From: Pseudomonadota bacterium
GTDB lineage: Bacteria; Myxococcota_A; Polyangia; Polyangiales; Polyangiaceae
Direction: 5' to 3'
Assembly: GCA_023428245.1 (NCBI GenBank)
Contig: JAEYYX010000115.1
Location: 1 to 37,007, forward strand
DNA length: 37,007 nucleotides
Numbering within the stretch: position 1 is the first letter of the stretch; each line of letters begins with the position of its first letter. Below are positions 1-8,094 of the stretch, one piece after another. The notes below the pieces were generated by a model. It made no database searches. It was not told the DNA's origin and worked only from the letters and a program-made list of their open reading frames with translations. Position numbers and translations under genes: made by a program.

Positions 1-9
1 CCGCCGCCG

Positions 10-26
10 CCCCCCCCCCCCCCCCC
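10..26. repeat. Poly-C homopolymer tract (17 C)
   Basis: Seventeen consecutive C follow three CCG triplets, and the run ends five bases before the first ATG of the gene at 32. It occupies the place where a ribosome binding site would be expected and provides none. Such a run could vary in length by slippage, or it could be a sequencing or assembly artefact at a sequence edge; the window alone cannot decide. Confidence 0.9.
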
Positions 27-31
27 ACAGC

Positions 32-1102
32 ATGAGCTTGGATGGGAAGATGTCGAGGACCGCTCGGGCGGCGATCGTCTCGTGTTTGAGTTTGAGCCTC
101 TCGAGCCCGGCCTGGGCCCAGACGGACGATCAGCTCGCGGCTGCGCGCGCGGCTGCTGACGCTGGAGCGAACGCCTTCGAGGCGGGCAAGTGGGAGAAGG
201 CGATCGGCTACTTCGAACGGGCCGAGGCCCTCGTGCACAGCTCGGTCCACCTTTGGTACATCGCCCAGGCTTCCTCGAAGCTCGGACGACTCGTCGTTGC
301 CAAAGAGCGCTGCGTGAAGGTGCGCCGGGAAGGTGTGCCTGAAGGCGCGAGCAGCGGACGTATCGCGGCCTATGAGGGCTGCGAATCACTGATCCGGGAG
401 GTCGACGATCGCCTCGCCTCGCTCACCATCGAGGTGAGCGGACTGCCCGATGATGTCGAGTTCGAGGTCTTGCGCAACGGACATAAGGTGTCCTCGGCGA
501 TTGTCGGCGTACCGGCGCCCGTCGATCCCGGAACCTACGCCTTGGCCGGCCGGGCCAACGGCTTCAAGGCCGACGAGCTCAAGGTGCACCTGTCCGAGTC
601 GGAGCGAAAGCTCGTGACGCTGCGCTTCATCAGTGACCCGACTGTCTCTCTCGCGCCCGAGACGACGGGCCCCGGCGATACGAGATCGTCGGCGCCTCCC
701 CCTCCCGCGCGCGTTGACTCGCGCCAGGGCGGTTTCCGCTCCGGACCACCGATTGGCTCCTATTTGGCCTGGGTCATTGGCGCGGGCGCCATTGGCGCTG
801 GCATCGGCATGGGCGTCCACTCGATCGGTCTCGGGAACCAATTGGATGACATTTGCATGGGGAGCCGTACCAACTGCCGGAAGGAAATTTACGAGCTATC
901 TACTACCCAGAAGGTCGAGAACGACCGGCGCACCTTCGAGATTCTCTCGGTCGTCGGTTACGGCGTCGGCGGGGCCGCGATTCTGACGGGCTTTGCGATC
1001 TGGGCTTTCCACCCTGCGCCCACCCCGATCGCCAAGATCGATAGTTTCGAGGTCCATCCGATCATCGGCATGGGCCGGCTCGACCTCGTCGGAACCTTCT
1101 GA
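32..1102 (+). CDS. Exported TPR/PEGA-like protein with two C-terminal hydrophobic segments
   Basis: The N-terminus is a Sec signal peptide with an Arg-containing n-region, a Ser/Leu-rich core and an AWA-Q cleavage site near residue 29. Residues 35-100 form an Ala-rich helical repeat resembling one or two TPR units. Residues 130-200 resemble a PEGA-type beta domain (SLTIEVSGLP, then a G-Y/F spacing). A Pro-rich linker follows at about 215-235, then glycine-rich hydrophobic segments at about 247-270 and 308-328. Proteins of this layout are common in myxobacteria and have no assigned function; the role here is unknown. The ATG at 32 is used, but the ATG at 50 gives an ideal 24-residue signal peptide and has a GGA 7 bases upstream. 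The frame stays open to the window edge, so an earlier start is also possible. It converges on the gene ending at 1219. Confidence 0.8.
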   Translation: MSLDGKMSRTARAAIVSCLSLSLSSPAWAQTDDQLAAARAAADAGANAFEAGKWEKAIGYFERAEALVHSSVHLWYIAQASSKLGRLVVAKERCVKVRREGVPEGASSGRIAAYEGCESLIREVDDRLASLTIEVSGLPDDVEFEVLRNGHKVSSAIVGVPAPVDPGTYALAGRANGFKADELKVHLSESERKLVTLRFISDPTVSLAPETTGPGDTRSSAPPPPARVDSRQGGFRSGPPIGSYLAWVIGAGAIGAGIGMGVHSIGLGNQLDDICMGSRTNCRKEIYELSTTQKVENDRRTFEILSVVGYGVGGAAILTGFAIWAFHPAPTPIAKIDSFEVHPIIGMGRLDLVGTF

Positions 1103-1146
1103 AGCAGCTGCCCGACTTCTCGGGCGCTCTTCGAATCGACTCGTCG

Positions 1147-1162
1147 GGTCTCTCAAGAGACC
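1147..1162. terminator. Hairpin between convergent genes
   Basis: A perfect 6-bp stem (GGTCTC/GAGACC) closes a TCAA loop, 45 bases after the stop at 1102 and 57 bases beyond the stop of the leftward gene at 1219. There is no clear U-run on either side, so a terminator role is only suggested by position. Confidence 0.3.
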
Positions 1163-1218
1163 GGAAAAACAGCGAAGCACCGCGGCTCGAAAGGGACGCG
1201 GCGCAAGTCAATTGTGAA

Positions 1219-1968
1219 TCACTTTTGGCTGTTGCGGAGCGCGAGCCAGACGAACTTCGGGTCGCGCACCAGGTATCGCTTCGCGAGACGCCGCGGCTCC
1301 CGGAAAAGCCGATAGGCCCACTCCAAGCCCATCTTCGAGATCCATTGAGGCGCGCGGGGCATCGTCCCCGCCGCAAAATCGATCGCTGCTCCCACGCAGA
1401 CGAGCACAGCCGGCGCCACATCCTCCCGCACCCGCGCCGAGAAAAGCTCACTCTTCGGCGCGCCACAGGCGACGAAGACGACGGCCGCCCGCGAGGCACG
1501 AATGCGCGCGAGCCAGGCCTCTTCGTCCTCAAGGAAGCCGAGCGGACTCATGCGCGGCGCGCCGAGGCCCGCGACGATGAGCCCCGGATGGCGTTCGCCG
1601 AGTTTCTCCGCGGCGAGCTCGGCGATACCTGGTCCTCCACCAAGCAAAAAAATCGGCAGACGCTTCTCCGCCAAAGCGTGCACGAGGGGCTCAAACAGGT
1701 CGGACCCGCTCACCTTGGCCGGCAGGCCGAGCCCGAGCAGACGACTCAACCAGAAAACAGGAGTTCCATCGACGAGCGACAAGCTCACGTTCTTGTAAGC
1801 GAGCAAGAACTCGGGGTTCTCGTGGGCGACCACGATATGGTCGGCGTTGGGGGTGAACACGGTGCCCCCCTGCCCCGCTGTAGCGATCTCGACGACCCGC
1901 TCGACAGCACCGTCGAGTGTCACGGGGTCCATGGGTAGCCCTGCCATTGTGGGACGTCTGCGAGACAT
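1219..1968 (-). CDS. WecG/TagA/CpsF family glycosyltransferase (GT26)
   Basis: The 249-residue product matches the family in length and motifs: TPNADH (39-44), VDGTPVFW (66-73), a GGGPG loop, a GAP-K/E block, and the C-terminal block with AIDFAAGTMPRAP, EWAYRL and EPRRLAKRYL. In the TagA/WecG family a conserved Thr and Asp in the first two motifs act in catalysis; here they are Thr39 and Asp67. The enzyme would transfer a sugar, in known members N-acetylmannosaminuronate or N-acetylmannosamine, onto a lipid-linked acceptor at the inner membrane face. The family's usual acceptor is lipid-linked GlcNAc. The frame is open up to 2322, but those upstream residues resemble no family member and overlap the divergent gene at 2168. 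The ATG at 1968 is therefore chosen; the ATG at 1947 is the alternative. The sugar used cannot be read from the sequence. Confidence 0.9.
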   Translation of the reverse strand: MSRRRPTMAGLPMDPVTLDGAVERVVEIATAGQGGTVFTPNADHIVVAHENPEFLLAYKNVSLSLVDGTPVFWLSRLLGLGLPAKVSGSDLFEPLVHALAEKRLPIFLLGGGPGIAELAAEKLGERHPGLIVAGLGAPRMSPLGFLEDEEAWLARIRASRAAVVFVACGAPKSELFSARVREDVAPAVLVCVGAAIDFAAGTMPRAPQWISKMGLEWAYRLFREPRRLAKRYLVRDPKFVWLALRNSQK

Positions 1969-2167
1969 ACGTATCGAGGGCCACTTTCCTCGAACTCCCG
2001 CGGAAGAACAAGCACCAAGGCTCCCGTCAGCGCATGCGGCGAACGCCCTGTCGCCCCGGAGCAGACTGAACGCCGGCTCCCCGAGCGGATCGTCACTTGC
2101 GCCCTGAGAAAACCCCGCCCCAGAAGAGCACCGAAAGCATTTAGACCATCTCTGGTATAAGGGCGCC

Positions 2168-3355
2168 GTGACGCAGCCCTGGGTTTCGCTCCTCCTCACC
2201 TGCTCCGCGTGCGTGGTGAGTGCCCCAGCGTGGATCTTTTCGGGCGAGGTCTTTCTCGGCATTTGGCCGAGTCGCCCTCGCGTCCGGCGCGGCAAAAACC
2301 CAATCCGAACCGCCGTGATCATCCCGGCTCACAATGAGTCCCTCGGCATCGCCGAAACCGTCCTCCACATCAAAGAACAGCTGCACCCCGCCGATCGCCT
2401 GATCGTCATCGCCGACAATTGCTCGGACGACACCGCGCAGAGGGCTCTCGCGGCAGGCGCGGAGGTGCTCGAGCGCGTGAACCCAAACGAGCGGGGCAAA
2501 GGCTACGCGCTCAGCTACGCGGCCGTGGAGCTCGGGCGCGATCCGCCGGACGTGGTCTTGATCATGGACGCGGATTGTCGCGTGCGAAGCGGCGACCTCT
2601 CGGGTCTGGCCGCCCTCGCCCACGAGAAAAATCGCCCGGTTCAGGCCGTCTACCTCATGGAGCGACCGCGCGCGGGAGGCGCGCTCTCGGGCATCAGCGC
2701 TTTTGCGTTCCTGGTCCGGAATTGGGTGCGCCCGCTCGGCCTGAAGCGGCTCGGCTTCCCCTGCCTGCTCACGGGCACGGGCATGGCTTTTCCTTGGCAA
2801 CTCTTCCGCGACGCTCCCGCGACCCACGGCTTTTTGGTCGAAGACCTGCTCATGGGTCATGAGCTCGCGCTCCTCGACGCTCCGCCGCTGCTCGACGACT
2901 CGATCTTCGTCGATAGCTTCCTCCCCGAAGCGGACGCTGCGAGCTTCAAGCAAAGACGCCGCTGGGAACACGGACAGCTCTCCGTGCTCAAGACCGTCGC
3001 TCCTCGACTCTTCAGCGCGGGCCTGCTCCGTTTCAAACCGGGCCTCCTCGCCCTCGCCCTCGACGCCACTGTGCCGCCCCTGGCGCTGCTCGTGGTGCTC
3101 GAGATGGTCTCCTTGGCTGTGATGCTCGGGGTCTGGCTCCTTGGAGGCCCCATCGAGCCGCTCCTCGTCGCCCTCGGAACCTTCACACTCCTCACGCTCG
3201 CCGTGATGGCCGCTTGGGTCGCCCGCGGCCGCGCTCTGCTCACCCCTCGCGAGCTTCTCTCGATCCCCGGCTACATCCTCTGGAAGATCCCGCTCTACAA
3301 GACGTTCGTCCGCTCCGGAGCTCACACGGAGTGGGAGCGGACGGACCGCTCCTGA
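2168..3355 (+). CDS. Membrane glycosyltransferase family 2
   Basis: The 395-residue protein has a hydrophobic N-terminal segment (about 5-30), then a GT-A catalytic domain: IPAHNE (53-57 region), DNCSDDT (83-89), DADC (134-137, the metal-binding DxD), an ED pair at 225-226 and QRRRW (262-266). The last motif is the Q/R-x-x-R-W signature of processive or membrane-coupled GT2 enzymes. Two or three membrane segments follow at about 297-350, and the tail is IPGYILWKIPLYK. This layout matches cellulose synthase/hyaluronan synthase-like and ExoO/ExoM-type enzymes acting on the cytoplasmic face. The start is GTG with a TATAAG sequence at 2155-2160 only eight bases upstream, so a leaderless transcript is conceivable. 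It diverges from the WecG-type gene and converges on the wzz-type gene. Donor and acceptor are unknown. Confidence 0.9.
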   Translation: MTQPWVSLLLTCSACVVSAPAWIFSGEVFLGIWPSRPRVRRGKNPIRTAVIIPAHNESLGIAETVLHIKEQLHPADRLIVIADNCSDDTAQRALAAGAEVLERVNPNERGKGYALSYAAVELGRDPPDVVLIMDADCRVRSGDLSGLAALAHEKNRPVQAVYLMERPRAGGALSGISAFAFLVRNWVRPLGLKRLGFPCLLTGTGMAFPWQLFRDAPATHGFLVEDLLMGHELALLDAPPLLDDSIFVDSFLPEADAASFKQRRRWEHGQLSVLKTVAPRLFSAGLLRFKPGLLALALDATVPPLALLVVLEMVSLAVMLGVWLLGGPIEPLLVALGTFTLLTLAVMAAWVARGRALLTPRELLSIPGYILWKIPLYKTFVRSGAHTEWERTDRS

Positions 3356-3435
3356 GCCGCTCCGGACACGCGAGAAGCCTCTGTCGCCCGAGATCGCTCG
3401 GCCGGTGAGCTCCGCGTTCGTGAGTGATTGAGGCT

Positions 3436-3460
3436 GCGGGTGCGACTTCGTCGCCCCCGC
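3436..3460. terminator. Hairpin between convergent genes
   Basis: The arms GCGGG-T-GCGAC and GTCGC-C-CCCGC pair over 10 bp with one mismatch and a TTC loop. It lies between the stops at 3355 and 3469. Downstream on the plus strand comes CCTAAAAATC, so there is no U-run for rightward transcripts. It may serve as a barrier for either direction. Confidence 0.4.
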
Positions 3461-3468
3461 CCTAAAAA

Positions 3469-4956
3469 TCAAGCAGCCGAAGAGCCTTCGCTCAAGCGCA
3501 CTTCAGCGAGCACCGGGATACCGAGGATCTTCGCCTGCCAGGGAGCGAGAATCTTGCCGCTCATGAGCTCGAGGATCGCCCCCGCGAGCAAGCCAAACAA
3601 GATGCCCATGACGATCGAGCCCGCCGCAATCATGAGCGGCATCATCGGCTTGAGCGGTCGGTTCGGGACCTCGGGCTCCTGAGTGATCTGGTAGCGGTAC
3701 TTGAAGGAGGTTTCCGCGGTTCCGATCTCGATCTTGGTGCGTTCGATGCGCTCGTTCAGCTCATTGTAGGCGGTGATAGCCATCGAGAGCTTGGCTTGCT
3801 CGGCGGAGAGCTCCGCCGAGTCGACGCGAACTGGGCCCTGAGGCGCGACCGGTCCGCCTGTGTCCTTCGAAGAGCCGTCGAGCGTACGCCGCACGAGCTT
3901 CTCGGAGGGACGAGACATCTGCTCGATAGCCGCGACGAGCCTGGCTTCTTCTACCTTGAGCTCTTCGAGTCCCGGCGGAGGCGTCTGAGCCTCGCGGATC
4001 CGGTTCTCCTGGTTGATCACCAGGGGATGTTTCGGGCCGTAGTGGGAGGAGAGGTCGCTCAGCTGGACCTTGAGCTCGCCAAGTCGACGCTGCCAGGGGT
4101 CGTGGAGCGCTCGGATTTCCTGACGCACCTTCTCGAGCCGGACCATCGTCTGGGGATCGACGAAGCCCTCTTCCTTCACCGTCGCGACCACGACCTTCGG
4201 TGCGCTCGCTTCGGCAGAGGTCGATGTCGTCGTAGCCGCAGCTTTCGGCGCCGGGTCCACCTTCTTCCAGCCAACCTGCTCGACTCGGGCCAAGGCCTTC
4301 TCGACGTCACGAGCCGCACGCTTCTCCTGCTCCTCCAAGATCGCGAGGACCTCTTTGAAGACGGACACCTCCTCGTCCAAGCGCTCGGCGAGGAAGCGCT
4401 TCATGGCCACTTCGGTCAAACGGTAGGCGGTGTCCGGATCGGTCCAGGTCGCCGAAATCGTGATCAAGCCGGAGTTGTCGGTGCTGATCTGGAGGCGTCC
4501 GGTCAAAGTCCCCATGAGCGCGCGCATCCGCTGCTCTGGCTTGAGTTTGCGGAGGTCGCCTAGGAGTTTGTCCTTCCACTTCAGGAGCGTCGGGCGGCGC
4601 TCGAAGTGCAGTCGCTCGAGGTCCGCGTCAGTGACGATGCTGCGGATGTTCTCAGCTCGATAGAACTTGTCCGTGACCCCAACGAGCTCGTTCCCCCGGA
4701 AGGGCGCCGGGCCATTCGCGAGCACGCGCGAACGAATCCCCTCAGGATTCATGACCATCTGGGCCTGGGTCTCGAACTTGAGCGGGATCAGCCGCGAGAT
4801 CCAAACGCCCGGAACGCTCAGGAAAAGAAACACGGCGATCGCCACCGGCAGGTGCCGCCGGGCGCACTCTACGATGAAGCGAACGATCTCAAGAGGATCG
4901 ATGCCTATCCCTTTCGACTCCTCTTCCCCGTCCTCTAGCTCGTCTTCTCTCGCCAA
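3469..4956 (-). CDS. Wzz/GumC-type polysaccharide co-polymerase without kinase domain
   Basis: This 495-residue protein would set chain length and contact the export channel from the periplasm. An acidic cytoplasmic N-terminus is followed by TM1 at about 36-57, a long periplasmic region rich in Glu, Lys and Arg with helical character (about 58-430), the Pro-rich NRPLKPMMP motif, and TM2 at about 440-462. After TM2 only some 30 residues remain (ending EGSSAA) and no Walker A motif or Tyr cluster is present. It is thus a PCP protein lacking the BY kinase found fused in Wzc. The start is TTG, supported by GGGAG six bases upstream; no better start is seen. It diverges from the wza-type gene at 5160, and the shared 203-base gap contains a strong inverted repeat. 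Confidence 0.9.
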   Translation of the reverse strand: MAREDELEDGEEESKGIGIDPLEIVRFIVECARRHLPVAIAVFLFLSVPGVWISRLIPLKFETQAQMVMNPEGIRSRVLANGPAPFRGNELVGVTDKFYRAENIRSIVTDADLERLHFERRPTLLKWKDKLLGDLRKLKPEQRMRALMGTLTGRLQISTDNSGLITISATWTDPDTAYRLTEVAMKRFLAERLDEEVSVFKEVLAILEEQEKRAARDVEKALARVEQVGWKKVDPAPKAAATTTSTSAEASAPKVVVATVKEEGFVDPQTMVRLEKVRQEIRALHDPWQRRLGELKVQLSDLSSHYGPKHPLVINQENRIREAQTPPPGLEELKVEEARLVAAIEQMSRPSEKLVRRTLDGSSKDTGGPVAPQGPVRVDSAELSAEQAKLSMAITAYNELNERIERTKIEIGTAETSFKYRYQITQEPEVPNRPLKPMMPLMIAAGSIVMGILFGLLAGAILELMSGKILAPWQAKILGIPVLAEVRLSEGSSAA

Positions 4957-5086
4957 ACCTTGCTCCCGATCCTCAGGCCCAGAAACTCGGCCCCGTCAGA
5001 GCCCTATACTCCCAAATCCCGCTCGAAGGACAATCCAAAAGGCTCGACTGCTCCTCGCCCGCGCGGCCCCCGAAAAAACTCCCGGC

Positions 5087-5124
5087 GGCGAGCGGGGCCC
5101 GGGCGAGCCCCGTGGCCGCTCGCC
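5087..5124. promoter_or_regulatory. 38-base inverted repeat in the wzz/wza divergent region
   Basis: Perfect 9-base arms GGCGAGCGG (5087-5095) and CCGCTCGCC (5116-5124) flank a 20-base centre that can itself pair through GGC/GCC. It lies 35 bases before the wza-type ATG at 5160. It could act in the 5' leader of that operon or as an operator for both divergent genes. Confidence 0.5.
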
Positions 5125-5159
5125 AATCTGCCGCGACCCATGTTATGCGTGGCCGTCCG

Positions 5160-5750
5160 ATGAGCCTCCGACTTCTCCCATTGCTCCTCGTAGCCTGGAT
5201 CGCCCTCTCCGGTTGCCGTGGCCGGGGAATCTACGTCGACGCACGAGACTACATCGCCAAAAATCCCCCCGCGCCGGCCCAAGCAGACCGCATCAAGGTC
5301 GGGGATGTCCTGAACGTCCAGGTATTCGGCGAATCGGCCCTCTCGATGCCGCAGGTGACGGTTCGTCCCCACGGGGCGATCAGCTTGCCGCTCCTCGGCG
5401 AACAACCCGCAGCCGGGCTCACCCCCGACGAGCTGAGCAAGCGACTCAGCCGGGCTCTCGACGCCTACGTCAAAGAAGCGCGCGTCACTGTCATCCTCGT
5501 CTCATCCACCGTCATCGTTCACGTGCTCGGTGAAGTGAGCAGCTCCGGAAAACGCGAATTTCCGCGGCCTGTCCCGATCTTGGACGTGCTCGCCGAATCG
5601 GGCGGCCTCTCTCAGTATGCCAATCGCAGTGGCATCTATCTCTTGCGCGGCAACAATCGGATTCGCTTCGATTATTACGACTTGATCCGAGGCTCGGCCT
5701 CCGTGCGGAACTTCCTCGTGGAATCCGGCGACGTATTGGTCGTCGAGTGA
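5160..5750 (+). CDS. Wza/GumB-type polysaccharide export lipoprotein
   Basis: The protein has 196 residues. A lipoprotein signal ends in a lipobox ALSGC, which requires the ATG at 5160; the frame is open from a GTG at 5112 but that start would bury the signal. The poly-export domain follows (DRIKVGDVLNVQVFGE, then VRPHGAISLPLLG), and then an SLBB-type domain (VHVLGEVSSSGKREFP, LDVLAESGGL, ending ESGDVLVVE). It should form the periplasmic and outer-membrane part of the exporter and work with the Wzz-type protein encoded divergently. It is short and has only one SLBB-like domain, without the C-terminal amphipathic helix of E. coli Wza. An outer-membrane barrel partner would then be needed, as described for myxobacterial WzpX proteins; none is encoded in this window. 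Confidence 0.92.
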   Translation: MSLRLLPLLLVAWIALSGCRGRGIYVDARDYIAKNPPAPAQADRIKVGDVLNVQVFGESALSMPQVTVRPHGAISLPLLGEQPAAGLTPDELSKRLSRALDAYVKEARVTVILVSSTVIVHVLGEVSSSGKREFPRPVPILDVLAESGGLSQYANRSGIYLLRGNNRIRFDYYDLIRGSASVRNFLVESGDVLVVE

Positions 5751-5773
5751 CCCCTCGCACCGAGGGAGTCGTG

Positions 5774-6922
5774 ATGCCCTCCCAGTCCGCGGCTCTCACA
5801 AAGCTCGAATATCTCGATGGCCTCCGAGGGTTCGCCGCCCTCTACGTCGTCCTTTTCCATGCCCTGCCCGGCTTTCGGCATGGGCCCGAGGCACCCCTCA
5901 TGAAGGTCCTGCTTCGTGTCTTCTCCTTCGGACACGAAGCCGTCGCCGTCTTCATCGTGCTGTCCGGGTACTGTCTCACGCTGTCAGCGACCCGCGGCGG
6001 GAAGGGCTCCTTTTCGGTCGACTTCCTCTCCTTTCTGAAGCGCCGCGCCCGACGCATCCTGCCGCCCTATTTCGTGGCGCTCTGCGGCTCGCTCGTCCTC
6101 ATCGCCATCGTGCCGGCTATCGGCGAGGGGAAGCTGCCCGGCACAATCTGGGAGGATAGCCACCCCGCCTTCAGCACGCCTTCCCTCGTCACGCACCTCC
6201 TCCTCATCCACAACTGGTTTCCGGAGACGGTTCACACCATCAACGGGCCCCTGTGGAGCGTCGCGACCGAGTGGCAGATCTATCTCCTGCTTCCGACCAT
6301 TTTCGCGCCCGCGCAGCGACGCTTCGGAACCCTCAGCATGATCGCCGTTTCGGCAGTGCTCGGTTACGGGGCCCTTGCTCTGTGGCCCGAGTGGAGTCGG
6401 ACCATCGTCAGCTGGTACACTGTCCTATTCACGGTCGGCTCGGCGGGGGCGCTCCTCCACGTCGGCCCTCCGAGCACCCAGGCACACCAATTGCGCGGCC
6501 TCCCCTGGAACCTCATCGCCTGCACGTTCACGGTCACACTCGCGCTCACCGGCCTCGCCGCGGCATCGCTCTGGTTCCGCTACCAGCCCTTGACCGACCT
6601 CCTCGTCGGCCTCTGTACAGCCACAGTCCTCATCGCGGCCGCGGAAGGGAGCCTCCGCGGCGGACTTCCCCGACCACTCAGGATCCTCGAAAGCCGCTTC
6701 GCCCTCGGTCTAGGCCGAATTTCCTACAGCCTTTATCTCTCACACCTGCCGATCTTGGCGCTCGTCGCCGCAGGCTTGCACGGGCTCGACGCATCACCCT
6801 CGGTCTTTCGGAGCGGGATGGTCCTCTTAGGGACTGCCCTCTCAGTGTTGGTCGCAGCCGGACTCTATGCGCTCGTCGAGCGGCACTTCCTGAACCATCG
6901 TCCGTCCGAGCGCACCCGCTGA
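5774..6922 (+). CDS. Acyltransferase-3 (OafA/OatA-type) membrane O-acyltransferase
   Basis: The product of 382 residues is a polytopic acyltransferase-3 protein, predicted to move acetyl or similar groups onto sugar hydroxyls of the polysaccharide. Family marks are YLDGLRGFAALYVVLFHA near the N-terminus (the His of the first helix is catalytic in the family), VFIVLSGYCLTL, RRARRILPPYF, GPLWSVATEWQIYLLLP and the C-terminal LGRISYSLYLSHLP. About ten membrane helices are apparent. The ATG at 5774 has a strong AGGGAG five bases upstream; the frame also holds a GTG at 5747 overlapping the wza-type stop. The gap to the wza-type gene is 23 bases, so they should be cotranscribed. A second copy of the family lies at 10378. 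Confidence 0.9.
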   Translation: MPSQSAALTKLEYLDGLRGFAALYVVLFHALPGFRHGPEAPLMKVLLRVFSFGHEAVAVFIVLSGYCLTLSATRGGKGSFSVDFLSFLKRRARRILPPYFVALCGSLVLIAIVPAIGEGKLPGTIWEDSHPAFSTPSLVTHLLLIHNWFPETVHTINGPLWSVATEWQIYLLLPTIFAPAQRRFGTLSMIAVSAVLGYGALALWPEWSRTIVSWYTVLFTVGSAGALLHVGPPSTQAHQLRGLPWNLIACTFTVTLALTGLAAASLWFRYQPLTDLLVGLCTATVLIAAAEGSLRGGLPRPLRILESRFALGLGRISYSLYLSHLPILALVAAGLHGLDASPSVFRSGMVLLGTALSVLVAAGLYALVERHFLNHRPSERTR

Positions 6923-7101
6923 TCGGATGACTCGTGAGTGACCGGTACGCGAGACAAGGCGCGCGATCTGGCTCTCGAGGAAGAACCCCGAGCTCTCAGG
7001 CCGGGGATTGAAGAGACCTCCCGAGCGGTGATACCGTGCCAGGCCAAGCGAGTCGGTGCATTTTCTGCCGACGCGCACCCAGCAGAAGGAACAACAGACT
7101 C

Positions 7102-8094
7102 ATGGGACTCGGGGCAGTACGGCGGACGGCGCTCGTCACAGGCGCAGCAGGATTCATTGGCTCACACCTTGTCGATCGGCTGCTGGCCGAGGGCTTTGAG
7201 GTCGTCGGGCTCGACAGCTTGATGACGGGAGATCTGACGAACCTCGCCAGTGCGAGCCGCGATCCCCATTTCCACTTCCAGGCCGGCGACGTGCGCGAGC
7301 CGATGCACGTTCACGCAGAGTTCATCTTCAACTTCGCGTGTCCAGCCTCTCCAGTCCACTACCAGCACGACCCCTACACCACCTTCACGACCAGCGTCGT
7401 CGGCGCCCAGCGCATCATCGAAATGGCACGCGGCCGTCGCTGCACGGTGGTTCATGCGTCGACCTCGGAGGTCTACGGCGATCCGAACGTGCATCCCCAG
7501 CCCGAGTCCTATTGGGGCCACGTGAACCCGATCGGTCCGCGCGCTTGTTATGACGAAGGGAAGCGCGGCGCCGAGACTTTGCTCATGGACGCCAAGCGCA
7601 GCTGGAACATCGACGCGCGCCTCGTCCGCATCTTCAACACCTACGGCCCACGCATGGCCTTCAACGATGGCCGAGTGGTCTCGACCTTCGTCACCCAAGC
7701 CCTCCGCGGCCAGGCGCTCTCGGTCTTCGGTGAAGGTACCCAGACCCGCTCCTTCTGCTTCGTCGACGACCTTGTGGAAGGCTTCTTCCGCGTGGCAATG
7801 AGGGAGTCCTTCGGCGGTCCGATGAACCTCGGAAACCCCGGCGAGTTCACGATGGTCGAGCTCGCAAAGCTCGTCCACGAGCTGACAGGCTCCACCACTC
7901 CCATCGAATTCCACCCGCTGCCCGCCGACGATCCGAAGCAACGCAAGCCCGACATTTCGCTGGCTCGTGAGCTGATCAACTTCGAGCCGAAGTTCCCGCT
8001 CCGCGAAGGCCTGACGAGGACAATCGCCGATTTCCGCGCCCGACTCGAAGCGCTCGGTGAACTTGCGAGTGCGAAGCCCGGCCTGAAGTCATGA
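7102..8094 (+). CDS. UDP-glucuronate decarboxylase (UDP-xylose synthase), extended SDR
   Basis: The 330-residue enzyme has the NAD-binding GAAGFIG motif (14-20), the catalytic STSEVYGDP segment (120-128), and Tyr150 and Lys154 in YDEGK. YDEGKR together with SYWGHVNPIG is the signature of UDP-glucuronate decarboxylases rather than of UDP-glucose 4-epimerases or dTDP-glucose dehydratases. It would convert UDP-glucuronate to UDP-xylose in the cytoplasm and so feed a xylose residue into the polymer. AGAAGGA lies 11 bases before the ATG at 7102; the frame extends upstream to 7036 but without family similarity. It overlaps the next gene by ATGA, so the two are translationally coupled. UDP-glucuronate must come from a UDP-glucose dehydrogenase not encoded here. 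Confidence 0.9.
   Translation: MGLGAVRRTALVTGAAGFIGSHLVDRLLAEGFEVVGLDSLMTGDLTNLASASRDPHFHFQAGDVREPMHVHAEFIFNFACPASPVHYQHDPYTTFTTSVVGAQRIIEMARGRRCTVVHASTSEVYGDPNVHPQPESYWGHVNPIGPRACYDEGKRGAETLLMDAKRSWNIDARLVRIFNTYGPRMAFNDGRVVSTFVTQALRGQALSVFGEGTQTRSFCFVDDLVEGFFRVAMRESFGGPMNLGNPGEFTMVELAKLVHELTGSTTPIEFHPLPADDPKQRKPDISLARELINFEPKFPLREGLTRTIADFRARLEALGELASAKPGLKS

Noticed and set aside
1969..2322. N-terminal extension of the WecG-type protein
   Set aside because: The extra 118 residues match no family member, overlap the divergent gene at 2168 and have shadow-like composition.
2141..3472. A 443-residue minus-strand frame opposite the GT2 gene
   Set aside because: It is an antisense shadow: composition is dominated by Glu, Arg and His with no domain pattern, while the plus strand carries full GT2 motifs.
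5112..5159. Earlier GTG start of the Wza-type protein
   Set aside because: It would put 16 residues before a standard lipoprotein signal and would run through the inverted repeat at 5087-5124.
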